Assembly (NCBI GenBank): GCA_900542805.1
Contig: UQOW01000003.1
Location: 1 to 64,000, forward strand
DNA length: 64,000 nucleotides
Direction of reading: 5' to 3'
From: an uncultured Sutterella sp.
Lineage (GTDB): Bacteria; Pseudomonadota; Gammaproteobacteria; Burkholderiales; Burkholderiaceae_F
Part shown: positions 24,093 to 33,375 of the stretch, piece by piece
Layout: each line of letters begins with the position of its first letter
How positions within the stretch are numbered: position 1 is the first letter of the stretch
Made by a program: the position numbers and the translations under genes
Notes under the pieces: generated by a model
What the model was told of the DNA's origin: nothing
The model's database searches: none
What the model saw: only the letters and a program-made list of their open reading frames with translations

Positions 24093-25955
24093 TTAAGACG
24101 CTCCGAGGCCTTGCCGTTTGGAAAGCTCGTCTTTTTGCGTCAAGGATTCCCAGCGCTCGTAGGCCGCATCGATAAGAGGCACGAGTTCATCCATGCGCTC
24201 CTTGTCGCGTTTGATTTCGTCTACGGGTCTTTTGTGGTATTCCGAATCGGAAAGTTTGGCTGTCAGGGCGACTTGTTCGGCCTCAAGATCCTCGATATGT
24301 GCCGGAAGAGACGCAAGTTCCCGGGCTTCTTTGTAACTTAATCGCACGCGCTGCGTTGCCGTGTTGCGTACGCGTTTGGGCTTGGCAGGGGACGCCTCTT
24401 TCGTGACCTTTGCAAGCGTGAGGCGCTCGGATGTCGTAGCTCGAAACCAATCCTCGTAACCGCCGACGTACTCACGCCACGTGCCGTCGGGATTGTCGTA
24501 GTGCGTCGGAGCCAATGTTTGTGTGACGACATTATCTAAAAAGCGTCTGTCGTGGCTGACAAGAAGAACGGTCCCGGTGTAGTCGGCAAGGGTCTGCTCC
24601 AAAAGTTCCAACGTGTCGATATCCAAATCGTTTGTCGGCTCGTCTAAAACCAGAAGATTGACCGGCAGGGCGAAGAGCCGTGCGAGCAACAGGCGATTTC
24701 GCTCACCGCCCGAAAGAGTTGAAACGCGAACGTTGGCTTTTTGCGGAGAAAAAAGAAAATCATTTAGATAGCTCATGATATGTTTTTTCACACCGCCGAT
24801 TTCCACCCAATCACTGCCCGGGGAAATGGTTTGCGCCACAGTCTGATTTAAATCCAATTGGGCACGCAACTGATCGAAATAGGCCACGGAAAGATTCGTT
24901 CCCAGTTTGACCGTACCGCTATCGGCTGGTAGCTTTCCGAGGATTAGTTTGAGGAGTGTGGTTTTTCCGGTTCCGTTTTTCCCGAGGAGTCCGAGTTTGT
25001 CGCCGCGCATGACGCGCAAATCAAGCGACTTGACAATCGGACGGGCTCCGAACGATTTGGTAAGAGCCTTAGTTTCGATGACGACTTTTCCGCTTCTTTC
25101 TCCTGCGTCTAGACTCAGCCGCACGCTTGAAAGTGCATCGCGCCGTGCTTGCCGTTCCCTCCGCAATTGTTCTAAGCGCCGCACGCGTCCCTCGTTACGG
25201 GTGCGCCGAGCTTCGATTCCCTTGCGGATCCAAACTTCTTCTTGGGCCCAAAACTTGTCAAACCGTCTGCGTTGCAAGGCCTCGGCATAGAGCTCCGTTT
25301 CTTTTGTCTTTTCGTAGGCTTGAAAGTTTCCCTCGTAGGAACGGAGCATTCCGCGATCGAGTTCCGCAATGCGTGTGGCTACGGCATCTAAAAAGGCGCG
25401 GTCGTGAGTCACGACAATCAAGGAGCGAGCCCCGCGAAATTCCTCTTGCGCAAGAGTTTCAAGAACGCGAATGGTTTCAATGTCAAGGTGATTGGTCGGT
25501 TCATCGAGGAGTAGCAAATCGGGTTTGAGCGCAAAGGCAAGCGCTAAGGCGGCACGCTTTTTCTCTCCGCCTGAGGCACTTTCAGGGTGCACCGCGCCGT
25601 CGACGCCGAACCGATCCATGTAGGCCTTTAAAAGTGCCTTTTCGGAAAAAAGCGTTGGTTCATCGCCTTTAAAAAGAGCCCCGGCTCGAAGGTAAAGGCT
25701 TTCAAGAAGGGTCGATGCCTCAGGTAGTATCGGCTCTTGTTCGACAAGGATGCACCGAGTGCCGGTGACGATTCTGAGTTCGCCTTCGTCCAAAGGAACA
25801 AGGCGGGAGAGAACCTTAAGTAGGGAGGTTTTTCCCGTTCCGTTACGCCCGATCAGCCCGACTCTCTCACCTTCTTGCAGCGAAAAATCAGCCTTATCTA
25901 AAACAGGCAAATCGCCCCAACTTAACTGGGCTTCCGAAAGCATCAGTACCGGCAT
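24093..25955 (-). CDS. uup: ABC-F ATPase, Uup-like
   Basis: 620 aa with two ATP-binding cassettes and no membrane domain. Walker A motifs are GLIGRNGTGKTSLLK (first) and GLLGKNGTGKTTLLK (second); signature motifs are SASGGEKKRAALA and LSGGERNRLLLA; Walker B LLLDEPTNHLDIE and LVLDEPTNDLDID. A basic coiled-coil C-terminal domain (about 545-615) is the Uup hallmark. ABC-F proteins act on ribosomes; Uup is linked to transposon precise excision and DNA binding. It starts 2 nt after the end of the LpoA-like gene. Confidence 0.9.
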   Translation of the reverse strand: MPVLMLSEAQLSWGDLPVLDKADFSLQEGERVGLIGRNGTGKTSLLKVLSRLVPLDEGELRIVTGTRCILVEQEPILPEASTLLESLYLRAGALFKGDEPTLFSEKALLKAYMDRFGVDGAVHPESASGGEKKRAALALAFALKPDLLLLDEPTNHLDIETIRVLETLAQEEFRGARSLIVVTHDRAFLDAVATRIAELDRGMLRSYEGNFQAYEKTKETELYAEALQRRRFDKFWAQEEVWIRKGIEARRTRNEGRVRRLEQLRRERQARRDALSSVRLSLDAGERSGKVVIETKALTKSFGARPIVKSLDLRVMRGDKLGLLGKNGTGKTTLLKLILGKLPADSGTVKLGTNLSVAYFDQLRAQLDLNQTVAQTISPGSDWVEIGGVKKHIMSYLNDFLFSPQKANVRVSTLSGGERNRLLLARLFALPVNLLVLDEPTNDLDIDTLELLEQTLADYTGTVLLVSHDRRFLDNVVTQTLAPTHYDNPDGTWREYVGGYEDWFRATTSERLTLAKVTKEASPAKPKRVRNTATQRVRLSYKEARELASLPAHIEDLEAEQVALTAKLSDSEYHKRPVDEIKRDKERMDELVPLIDAAYERWESLTQKDELSKRQGLGAS

Positions 25956-25957
25956 GA

Positions 25958-27628
25958 TTACGGGGCGGCTTGTTGTGCATCTGCGGCCCTTTCCGTCTGA
26001 TCGGGAGCGTCTTGTGCGGGCGCTACGGTCGCAGGTTTTAGGGCCTTGGCTTTCGGGGTCGCCAGGCGCGAGACCGGATCGAAGACGTGAAAGTCAATGA
26101 GCTCTTCGGGCGAGAGCATACGAATCGAGCCGTTGGAAATCATGGCACAGGCCCCGTGACGCGTCACAACGGGCGAAAGATCCATGTTAAAACTCAGCGA
26201 CCCCGTGAGCCCGGTAAGCTCACCTGCGGTCTGTCCGCGTGCAATGCTGTTGGCAATGCTCAAGGCATCGACACCGAGCGCGAAGAGTTGTTTGGCGACC
26301 AGACCGGCAGGGGGCGGCACGTGGTAGGCCGCTTCAAACGCCTCGTCGTTGTAGGTCAGAATAAACGGAGAATCTACGAAGCCGACTTGTTTTAAATCGT
26401 ACGTTAAGGCCTTGGCCGAGGAGTCGGTCTCGGGATTCCCCGGGTAAAGAAGCGAGGTGCCCCAAAGACGCGTGCGAAGCGGCAGGCGCGGACGAATCTG
26501 CGAGGCCGTGGAGGCATCGAGTGCCATAAAAACGGCGTAGTAGGGCGGTTCGGCAAGGGCGGCTTGTGCGCGGCGTTCGGCCGACTCACGCGTTTGACGC
26601 AACTGTTGCTGACGCCAGCCCAAGGGATCGACCTCCTGGTCAATCGGCTCTTCCGGTTCGATTTCCGGGTCGTCATCTTCGACGACAAGCTCGAAAAACT
26701 GTGTGATACGCTGCAGGTCTTTTAAATCGATGGTCAGGCGGTCCGGCGCAAACCCTAATGCCGTCAACTTTTGACAAAACGCCGCCGAGATACGTTTTTG
26801 CAATGGTTTGTCTTGATCGAGAACCAGCACTTTGGGGCGTTCGCCTGTTTCCGTCAGGCGCGGTAAGGCCTGGATTCCGAGATCGGCTACGTAGGCTGCA
26901 TCGGTCTCAAGCGATAGCCCCGCCATCAAAAGACCGCGTGGGAAAAGACGCGGCTCATAGCGCACGTTTTCCAGAGCGATGTCTTTGGCTAAAACAAGGC
27001 CGGGAACTTTGAGGTTAGCGGCAATGGAGCCGCTCGATTCGGGGTTGAGGACTCCGTCTAAAGCCGGATTTCCTTCCGAAAGTGCTTCTTGCTGTGCAAG
27101 GATTGTGGCATTTAATTCTCGAGCAGCCGCATCCGCAATCCTTCGGGCTTCTTCTTGCATTTGCCGCTCTTGAATCTCCTCGGGCGTGAGCGGAATGGCC
27201 GTATCCAACTCAACTTGATTGAGCGTGACAACCGGAAGCGGCAGATAGTCCATTTTGGCGATTTGCTCAATGGCGTTTCGGTCGAGCGGTCCGATGGCGG
27301 CTAAGGCACCGGCATTGGCAGCGGCTTTCAGTTGGTTGGCAACGCTGTCATCGGCCCCGGGACGAATCAAAAGCACATGAGCCGGATTGGGCAAGGCATA
27401 ATTAGCGGCTAAGACGCCGTCTAAGGCATACTGAGTGACGGCATCAAAACGCGACTTTTTTCTCGGAAGAATGAAGGCCAACTTAACGGGTTCGGCTTTA
27501 TTGGGTGTTCCGTCATCGGCAACCTGGGCGGTTTCCGGCGCAGGGGCCGAAGGCGGTTGAGCGAAAACACTTGCGCAGACGGTTGCCATCAGCGGGAAAA
27601 GAAGACCGGCAAACAAGGGGTGCTTCAC
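25958..27628 (-). CDS. LppC/LpoA-like penicillin-binding protein activator
   Basis: 556 aa. A signal peptide (to about Ala23, VFA-Q) is followed by a Pro/Ala-rich stretch and a type-I periplasmic-binding-protein fold typical of LppC/LpoA, which activates PBP1A from the outer membrane. Adjacency to rsmI, divergently oriented, is the same as lpoA-rsmI (yraM-yraL) in E. coli, which supports the call. Unlike E. coli LpoA there is no convincing lipobox: the only early Cys is in MATVCAS. It starts with GTG at 27628, one base from the rsmI ATG. Confidence 0.75.
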   Translation of the reverse strand: MKHPLFAGLLFPLMATVCASVFAQPPSAPAPETAQVADDGTPNKAEPVKLAFILPRKKSRFDAVTQYALDGVLAANYALPNPAHVLLIRPGADDSVANQLKAAANAGALAAIGPLDRNAIEQIAKMDYLPLPVVTLNQVELDTAIPLTPEEIQERQMQEEARRIADAAARELNATILAQQEALSEGNPALDGVLNPESSGSIAANLKVPGLVLAKDIALENVRYEPRLFPRGLLMAGLSLETDAAYVADLGIQALPRLTETGERPKVLVLDQDKPLQKRISAAFCQKLTALGFAPDRLTIDLKDLQRITQFFELVVEDDDPEIEPEEPIDQEVDPLGWRQQQLRQTRESAERRAQAALAEPPYYAVFMALDASTASQIRPRLPLRTRLWGTSLLYPGNPETDSSAKALTYDLKQVGFVDSPFILTYNDEAFEAAYHVPPPAGLVAKQLFALGVDALSIANSIARGQTAGELTGLTGSLSFNMDLSPVVTRHGACAMISNGSIRMLSPEELIDFHVFDPVSRLATPKAKALKPATVAPAQDAPDQTERAADAQQAAP

Positions 27629-27629
27629 G

Positions 27630-28550
27630 ATGCAATCCGAAAATATGAATGGTTTACAAAATAGTGCACTGATGCGGGCGGCGGGCCTGACCGAACAGTC
27701 GTTCCCGAGCGCAACGCTTTATATTGTAGGACTTCCCATCGGAAATGCGGCCGACATCACGTTGCGTGCCCTCTGGACACTGTCTCTTTGTAACACTATT
27801 GCCTGTGAGGATACGCGAGAAACGCGAAAATTGCTTGATCGGTATGCGATTAGCACGCCTTCTGTCTCCGTTCACGAACACAATGAACGTGCCGGAGCGC
27901 AAAAACTCATCGAACGCTTAAGGGCCGGGCAGCGCGTGGCTCTTGTCACCGATGCCGGGACGCCGGCTGTCAGCGATCCGGGCGCGCGCGTTGTCCAAAG
28001 CGTACGCGATGCAGGCTTTCGTGTTATTCCCGTTCCCGGGGCCAGTGCCTGCATTACGGCCATGAGTGCGGCCGGGCTTGATGCGTATCGCTTTACCTTT
28101 GCCGGGTTTATTGAGCCGAATAAGAAGGCACGGGATACAGCGCTGACCGACCTATGCCGACGCGGCGAGGCTTTTGTTTTGTACGAAGCGCCGCACCGTA
28201 TTTGTGAGCTTTTGCTGCTGCTCGCAGAAAAACTTCACGCCGGTCGCCGTGTTGTCATTGCGCGGGAAATCACCAAACGCTTCGAGTCGTTTTATGCACT
28301 TGACTCCGAAGAACTCGCATCGTGGGCTAAGACTCATGAGCCCAAAGGCGAGTATGCCGTTCTTGTTGACGAAAAATCTGCACGCAGTACCGATGCGCCC
28401 GATGAGCAGACGCTGCGATGGGCAAGGGCAATCGCCGGCGAGCTTCCCGTGAGTCGTGCCGCTGCGCTTGCCGCCAAGGTCTCGGGTGTCAAGCGCGAAG
28501 TGCTTTACACGATTCTTTTAAACGAGAAAAACGCACACCGATCCGATTAG
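27630..28550 (+). CDS. rsmI: 16S rRNA 2'-O-ribose C1402 methyltransferase
   Basis: 306 aa SAM-dependent methyltransferase of the tetrapyrrole-methylase fold. LYIVGLPIGNAADITLRAL opens the domain, followed by IACEDTRETRKLLDRYAI and VTDAGTPAVSDPG, all diagnostic of RsmI; it modifies C1402 in the decoding centre. The true start may be the ATG at 27672 (MRAAGLTEQS), as residues 1-14 show no homology. The stop interlocks with the convergent SDR gene by 4 nt. Confidence 0.95.
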   Translation: MQSENMNGLQNSALMRAAGLTEQSFPSATLYIVGLPIGNAADITLRALWTLSLCNTIACEDTRETRKLLDRYAISTPSVSVHEHNERAGAQKLIERLRAGQRVALVTDAGTPAVSDPGARVVQSVRDAGFRVIPVPGASACITAMSAAGLDAYRFTFAGFIEPNKKARDTALTDLCRRGEAFVLYEAPHRICELLLLLAEKLHAGRRVVIAREITKRFESFYALDSEELASWAKTHEPKGEYAVLVDEKSARSTDAPDEQTLRWARAIAGELPVSRAAALAAKVSGVKREVLYTILLNEKNAHRSD

Positions 28551-29320
28551 TTCGGATGGAGGTCTTTGTCGCGCGGTTTTTGCTTTCTATGCGCGACACA
28601 GGCATCGAAAAGTCCGTTCGGAAGAATACGCATCAGTTTGGCAAGAACACCCATCTGCCAGGGAATGGTTTTGTAACTTGTCTTCGCATCGATTGCTTGA
28701 ATGGCAATGCGTGCAAACGCATCGGGCTCTAAAAGAAACGGCATCTTGTAAGGGTTTTTAGCCGTGAGCGGTGTTTTGACAAACCCCGGAGAGAGCGTTG
28801 TTACACAGATGCCGTAAGGGCGCACGTCGTTGCGAAGGCTTTCCAGGTAACTGATGACAGCGGCTTTACTCGAGCAGTAAGCCTCGCTGCCGGGAAGACC
28901 CCGAATACCCGCTACTGACCCGATTCCGACAAATTGTCCCCGACCGCGCGATTTCATCGGTGCGATAAAGCCGTGAAAGGTCGACGCCATGGCAAAGACA
29001 TTGGTTTTGTAGATACGCTCCAAAACGTCCAGGTCTTCGAAGTATTCGGTTTTCACTCCGATGGAAATCCCGGCGCAGGCAATGACGATATCGGTCGCTC
29101 CCTTGGATTCAAAATCCTGTGCGGCCGCTAAAAGGTCCGTCCTGTTTGTCACATCCACCGCATAAGGGACGTGCTTTTCGGCAAAAGGCAGTGTTTTGAT
29201 AAAGGATGTCAGCTTATCGGGGTTGCGCGCCACAAGACCGAGTGTGTCGCCGCGGGCGGCAAAAGCCCGACTTAAGGCGGCTCCGATTCCGCTTGATGCT
29301 CCGGTGATGAAAACGCGCAT
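28547..29320 (-). CDS. Short-chain dehydrogenase/reductase
   Basis: 257 aa classical SDR. The cofactor motif TGASSGIG is at residues 6-13, the ACAG motif near residue 85, and the catalytic Tyr-x-x-x-Lys is YCSSK around residue 152. Arg33 in LVARNPDK hints at NADP(H). The substrate cannot be deduced. It lies 12 nt downstream of dsbA. Confidence 0.9.
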   Translation of the reverse strand: MRVFITGASSGIGAALSRAFAARGDTLGLVARNPDKLTSFIKTLPFAEKHVPYAVDVTNRTDLLAAAQDFESKGATDIVIACAGISIGVKTEYFEDLDVLERIYKTNVFAMASTFHGFIAPMKSRGRGQFVGIGSVAGIRGLPGSEAYCSSKAAVISYLESLRNDVRPYGICVTTLSPGFVKTPLTAKNPYKMPFLLEPDAFARIAIQAIDAKTSYKTIPWQMGVLAKLMRILPNGLFDACVAHRKQKPRDKDLHPN

Positions 29321-29332
29321 GGCATGTCTCCC

Positions 29333-29995
29333 TTAAATTCTCTCGGCTTTGACTCGGTCCACAAGCATGCGTACGGCTTCGATGGCACGCGGGCGTGAGC
29401 CTGTCATGTGGGGCGCGGTGATAAAGCGCCCGGCAATACCGATGACCGGGGTTGAGTCGATGTTGTATTGTTGCCAGATTTGGGAAGCCTGACGCACTTT
29501 GTTGCGGACGACAAAACTTTCGAGCGTCGCATTCCAGTGGGGCGCATCGATGCCGTGTTCGCCGGCCCATTTTTCGATATCGACCTGAGCTTCCTGGATA
29601 GTGTTCCACGGATGCTCCCCTTGTAGCATCCATTCCCAAAACGTCATGTGCAGTTCCTGTAGACGACCGAGCGCTTCAAAGGCGTAGTAAATCTTAGGGA
29701 ACAGCTCGAAGCTTTCTTCCCAAGCGACGGGAACAGGAATAACGTGCACATCGGGGTCGGAAGAGACCGACTCGGCATACTCGTGCATTAAAGGCGCGAG
29801 CCGATAGCAGTGCGGGCAGGTGTAAGCAAAAAAGTCATGCACGCGAATCGGACGCCCCGGATATTTGACGGGCGGGTCAACAAGAATAAAGTCCTTGCCC
29901 TCGACCAAAGGCTTGGGTTCGGTTGCAAGACAAAAGGCCGGAGAGGTCACACCTATCGTTGCCGCACCGGCTAAAAGGTCACGTCGTGAAGTCAT
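29333..29995 (-). CDS. dsbA: Thiol:disulfide interchange protein DsbA
   Basis: 220 aa periplasmic oxidase that introduces disulfides into exported proteins. The active site is Cys60-Pro-His-Cys63 (FFAYTCPHCYRL), the classic DsbA dipeptide, and the cis-Pro loop is in DSTPVIG. The helical insertion domain lies between about residues 80 and 160. The signal sequence TSRRDLLAGAATIG contains twin arginines and resembles a Tat signal rather than a simple Sec signal. It sits between the SPOR gene and the SDR. Confidence 0.93.
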   Translation of the reverse strand: MTSRRDLLAGAATIGVTSPAFCLATEPKPLVEGKDFILVDPPVKYPGRPIRVHDFFAYTCPHCYRLAPLMHEYAESVSSDPDVHVIPVPVAWEESFELFPKIYYAFEALGRLQELHMTFWEWMLQGEHPWNTIQEAQVDIEKWAGEHGIDAPHWNATLESFVVRNKVRQASQIWQQYNIDSTPVIGIAGRFITAPHMTGSRPRAIEAVRMLVDRVKAERI

Positions 29996-30002
29996 AGTGC
30001 TG

Positions 30003-30530
30003 CTAGTCTCTTAGCCGCAAAAGTTCGCCTTTGATGGAATTGTCCGCCAATGTCTGCTTGATTTCTTCGGCTTGCTCTTGAGTTTCAAACGGTCCGATGC
30101 GAACGCGGTAAAGACGTTGTCCTCGCTCGTTACGGTAAACAATTTGGGCATCAAGTCCGATAAAGGCAATACGAGCCCGCATGCTTTCGGCATCGACGTT
30201 TTGGCTGAAAGCACCGGCCTGAACCCAGTATTTGACAGGAACGGCACTGTCTTCCTCGGCGGCCGCATCTCCGGCTTTGACTGTGGCCACTTTGGCGGTA
30301 TTAAGTTCCACTCCCTGGCCCTCGGCATACAGGTTCTTATTGGGGTCCTGTTTGCCGTCCATCGTGATGTCAACGAGTTTAGATCCCTGTTGGACCTTGG
30401 CGACAAAGGGAATCGGTGCCTTTGTAATCCACAGCGCAACGCCTGCGGACACGGCGAAGGCGAAAACAGCGCCGAGTGTGAAGGACCAGAAAAGCGCTTT
30501 AAGGCTGAAATTGGCACGCGTTTGATTCAT
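30003..30530 (-). CDS. SPOR-domain membrane protein (FtsN-like)
   Basis: 175 aa from ATG at 30530: a short cytoplasmic N-terminus, one transmembrane helix (AVFAFAVSAGVALWI, about residues 20-36), a linker, then a C-terminal SPOR domain from about residue 95 (YWVQAGAFSQNVDAESMRAR and RLYRVRIGPFETQEQAEEIK). SPOR domains bind denuded peptidoglycan at the septum. The start at 30530 has GGGA upstream; a GTG eight codons earlier overlaps the argS stop. Located between argS and dsbA, an arrangement common in betaproteobacteria. Confidence 0.85.
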   Translation of the reverse strand: MNQTRANFSLKALFWSFTLGAVFAFAVSAGVALWITKAPIPFVAKVQQGSKLVDITMDGKQDPNKNLYAEGQGVELNTAKVATVKAGDAAAEEDSAVPVKYWVQAGAFSQNVDAESMRARIAFIGLDAQIVYRNERGQRLYRVRIGPFETQEQAEEIKQTLADNSIKGELLRLRD

Positions 30531-30550
30531 CTGAGTTTCCCAAAAAAGGT

Positions 30551-32275
30551 TCACATGTGTTCCGGAGCGCTGATTCCGAGGACAGCAAGCCCGTTGGCCA
30601 GCACTTGTCGGCTCGCCAGTAGGAGGGCTAAGCGGGCATTGCGCTCCCGTGCGTCGTCAACAAGAATTCGTTCGGCATTGTAAAAGGCGTGAAAGGCCGC
30701 AGCGAGGTCTTTTAAGTAGACGCACACAAGGTGAGGAGCAAGGTCGCGCGCGGCAATGCTCAAGGTCTTACCATACGCCGAAAGACACTGAGCCAGGGCT
30801 CCTGCGGCATCGCTTTGCAAAACGGAGAAATCGGCCTTAGAAGCATCCTCAAAAGTCGGAACGGCAAAGCCCTTTTCTTTGGCCTGTGCGAGAACCGAGC
30901 AAATGCGAGCATGGGCATACTGTAAGTAATAAACGGGGTTTTCTTCGCTCTTACTTAAGGCCAAATCTACGTCAAAGACAAATTCCGCATCGGACTTTCT
31001 CGAGACGAGGAAAAAGCGAGCGGCGTCGCGACCGACCCAGTCGACGATATCGCGAAGCGTGACGTACGTGCCGGCGCGCTTACTCATCTTGACTTCCTGT
31101 CCGTCTTTGACGACAAGAAGCATCTTATGAAGGACGTATTCGGGGAAGGTCTTCGGGATGGCCATGCCAAAGACAGGTCCTGCCACTTGCAAGCCGATTT
31201 TGACGCGGGCAACGGTGCCGTGGTGATCGGAGCCCTGAATGTTAATAGCTCGGTCAAAGCCGCGTTCGAACTTCGTTAAGTGATAGGCCACATCGGGGAC
31301 AAAGTACGTGTAGTGACCGTCTTTTTTGCGCATCACGCGATCTTTGTCATCGTGAAAATCGGCAAACGCCGAATCGGTGGTTTTAAGCCACAGGGCCCCG
31401 TCGGCCTCATAGGTGTAGCCCGAGTCGATGATGGCCGCGACGGTTCTTTCGACTCGCCCTTCGGTATAAAGCGAACTTTCCAGATAAAAATTGTCAAAAC
31501 CGACGCCGAGCGCTTTTAAGTCCGCATCCTGCTCGTTACGCAAAAAGGCTACTGCGTAACGGCGAACGGCTAGGGTATCATTGATGTCCCCCGTACTTTC
31601 AATGACGGTTTGATCGGGCAACGTGATACGCATGCATTTGAGGTAATCGCGGGCAATCTCGAAAATATAGTCGCCGTGGTAGCCGTTTTCGGGGAAATCT
31701 TCGGGTTTGGCCATACCCTTAAGTTCTTTGGCCCGAGCCTGAACCGAGAGCGTTAAGTTGTCGATTTGTACTCCGGCATCGTTGTAGTAAAACTCACGCG
31801 TAACGCCGTACCCCTGGGTGGCCATAATGCGCGAAAGAACGTCGCCTAAGGCTCCCTGTCGGGCGTGGCCTAAGTGTAAGGGTCCCGTGGGGTTGGCCGA
31901 AACGTATTCCAAAATAACTCGCTTGCCGCAACACGCCTCGCTTGCCCCGTACGCGTCTTTTTTCGTCAGAATGTCGGCAATCACGGCAAACTTCGAATCG
32001 GTATTTAGGCGGAAGTTAATAAAACCCGGTCCGGCAATCTGGACGTCGCTTAAAAGACGTGTGAATTCCGGATCTTTTTTCATGGTCTCAACAAGAGAAG
32101 CGGCAATCTCACGCGGATTGCGTTTTAAGGCCCGGGCGCATTGCATGGCAACCGTACAGGCTAAATCCCCGTGTGAAAGATCTTTGGGTTTTTCGACACG
32201 AACCGGGACATTTGTGATACCGATGGTATCAAGCGCTCGCGTAATGAATCGGACAAGGTTTTCGTTTTCAATCAT
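30551..32275 (-). CDS. argS: Arginyl-tRNA synthetase
   Basis: 574 aa class I synthetase. The HIGH-type motif is HLGHARQGALGD (about residue 127), the KMSKS-type motif KMSKRAGTY, and the C-terminal anticodon-binding DALR domain ends RQVLANGLAVLGISAPEHM. The N-terminal ArgRS-specific domain is present. The start at 32275 (MIENENLVRFITRAL) is preferred to an upstream codon that adds an unrelated leader. No SD is evident. Confidence 0.97.
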   Translation of the reverse strand: MIENENLVRFITRALDTIGITNVPVRVEKPKDLSHGDLACTVAMQCARALKRNPREIAASLVETMKKDPEFTRLLSDVQIAGPGFINFRLNTDSKFAVIADILTKKDAYGASEACCGKRVILEYVSANPTGPLHLGHARQGALGDVLSRIMATQGYGVTREFYYNDAGVQIDNLTLSVQARAKELKGMAKPEDFPENGYHGDYIFEIARDYLKCMRITLPDQTVIESTGDINDTLAVRRYAVAFLRNEQDADLKALGVGFDNFYLESSLYTEGRVERTVAAIIDSGYTYEADGALWLKTTDSAFADFHDDKDRVMRKKDGHYTYFVPDVAYHLTKFERGFDRAINIQGSDHHGTVARVKIGLQVAGPVFGMAIPKTFPEYVLHKMLLVVKDGQEVKMSKRAGTYVTLRDIVDWVGRDAARFFLVSRKSDAEFVFDVDLALSKSEENPVYYLQYAHARICSVLAQAKEKGFAVPTFEDASKADFSVLQSDAAGALAQCLSAYGKTLSIAARDLAPHLVCVYLKDLAAAFHAFYNAERILVDDARERNARLALLLASRQVLANGLAVLGISAPEHM

Positions 32276-32373
32276 AGTTGACAAGCCAAAAAGGGATTTC
32301 GTAACCCGTAACTGTAGCAAACTACGGAAAATCGCAGTTAGCGTCGTTTCAGGCGCCCTTTCGGAGAAAGAGC

Positions 32374-32404
32374 AAAAAGCCGGCCCCCGAGGTTCCGGCT
32401 TTTC
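32374..32404 (-). terminator. Terminator downstream of folE2
   Basis: On the minus strand GAAAAGCCGG pairs with CCGGCTTTTT around an 11-nt loop, with the T-run included in the right arm. It lies between folE2 and argS. Confidence 0.75.
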
Positions 32405-32432
32405 GTGTGGTTTTCCTTAAAAATCCTCGCGG

Positions 32433-33248
32433 TCAGGCACGTCGGCGCTTATCGCGTTCGAGCATGGCGTAGGCGGAGTGATTATGAATGGATTCGAAGT
32501 TTTCAACCTCAACGCGGTACGCCAGAATGCGTTTGTCGGCATTGAGTTTCCCGGCCACATCGCGTACGGCATCTTCAACGAACTTGGGGTGCTCGTAGGC
32601 GTACTCGGTCACGAATTTTTCATCGCTACGCTTGAGTCGACTCCACAACTCGCACGAAGCGCCTGATTCGGCAATCCGAATTTGTTCCTCCAGGGAAAGA
32701 TTTCCGTCAATCTCGGCGGCAATCGTGATGTGCGAGCGCTGATTGTGGGCGCCGTACTGACTGATTTCTTTGCTACAGGGGCAAAGGCTTGTGACCGGGG
32801 CCTGAATTTCCTGAAGGACGCGTGTTTGACCGCCTTTTCGTTCCGCCGTAAAACACACTTCGTAGTTCATGAGGGAACGAAGACCGGAAACGGGGCTTTT
32901 TTTGTTCACAAAGAACGGGCAACGAATCGAAATGTAGCCGCTATCCGAACTTAAAAGCGTGAGCATCTTTTCCAAAAGATGCCGAATCATCGCAACGCTT
33001 AAAGGCTCTTTGTTTTCCGACAACAAGGAGACATACCGCGACATATGAGTCCCGCGATGCTCGGCGCCTAAAGCAACGCACATCGTGACGTGGGCGATGG
33101 TCGGCTGCTTGCCGCTTTCGCAGGCAATGGACATCGGGAAAGTAAGCCCCTTAATACCGACACGGTCAATATCGATGTGACGTTCGTCTTCAAGACTCTG
33201 AACGTCCGGGAGGCAATTAGGCATGTTTTTTTTCAAAATTTCAGACAT
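32433..33248 (-). CDS. folE2: GTP cyclohydrolase FolE2 (type IB)
   Basis: 271 aa. FolE2 converts GTP to 7,8-dihydroneopterin triphosphate, the first step to folate and queuosine, and can use metals other than zinc. Recognisable parts are VGIKGLTFPMS, the metal-binding SLCPCSKEISQYGAHNQRS and the EVENFESIHNHSAYA C-terminus. The start at 33248 (MSEILKKNMPN) is preferred to an ATG six codons upstream; neither has a strong SD. Confidence 0.95.
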   Translation of the reverse strand: MSEILKKNMPNCLPDVQSLEDERHIDIDRVGIKGLTFPMSIACESGKQPTIAHVTMCVALGAEHRGTHMSRYVSLLSENKEPLSVAMIRHLLEKMLTLLSSDSGYISIRCPFFVNKKSPVSGLRSLMNYEVCFTAERKGGQTRVLQEIQAPVTSLCPCSKEISQYGAHNQRSHITIAAEIDGNLSLEEQIRIAESGASCELWSRLKRSDEKFVTEYAYEHPKFVEDAVRDVAGKLNADKRILAYRVEVENFESIHNHSAYAMLERDKRRRA

Positions 33249-33375
33249 GGAGCGCAATTTTCCCATAAATTGCTAAACATTGCTTACACATCGCAAGATT
33301 ATTCGTCGCTACAATCTAACCGAACGCTCGAATCGGCATTCCGAATTCGGCGAAAACGGTAAATCGGATTAAAAA

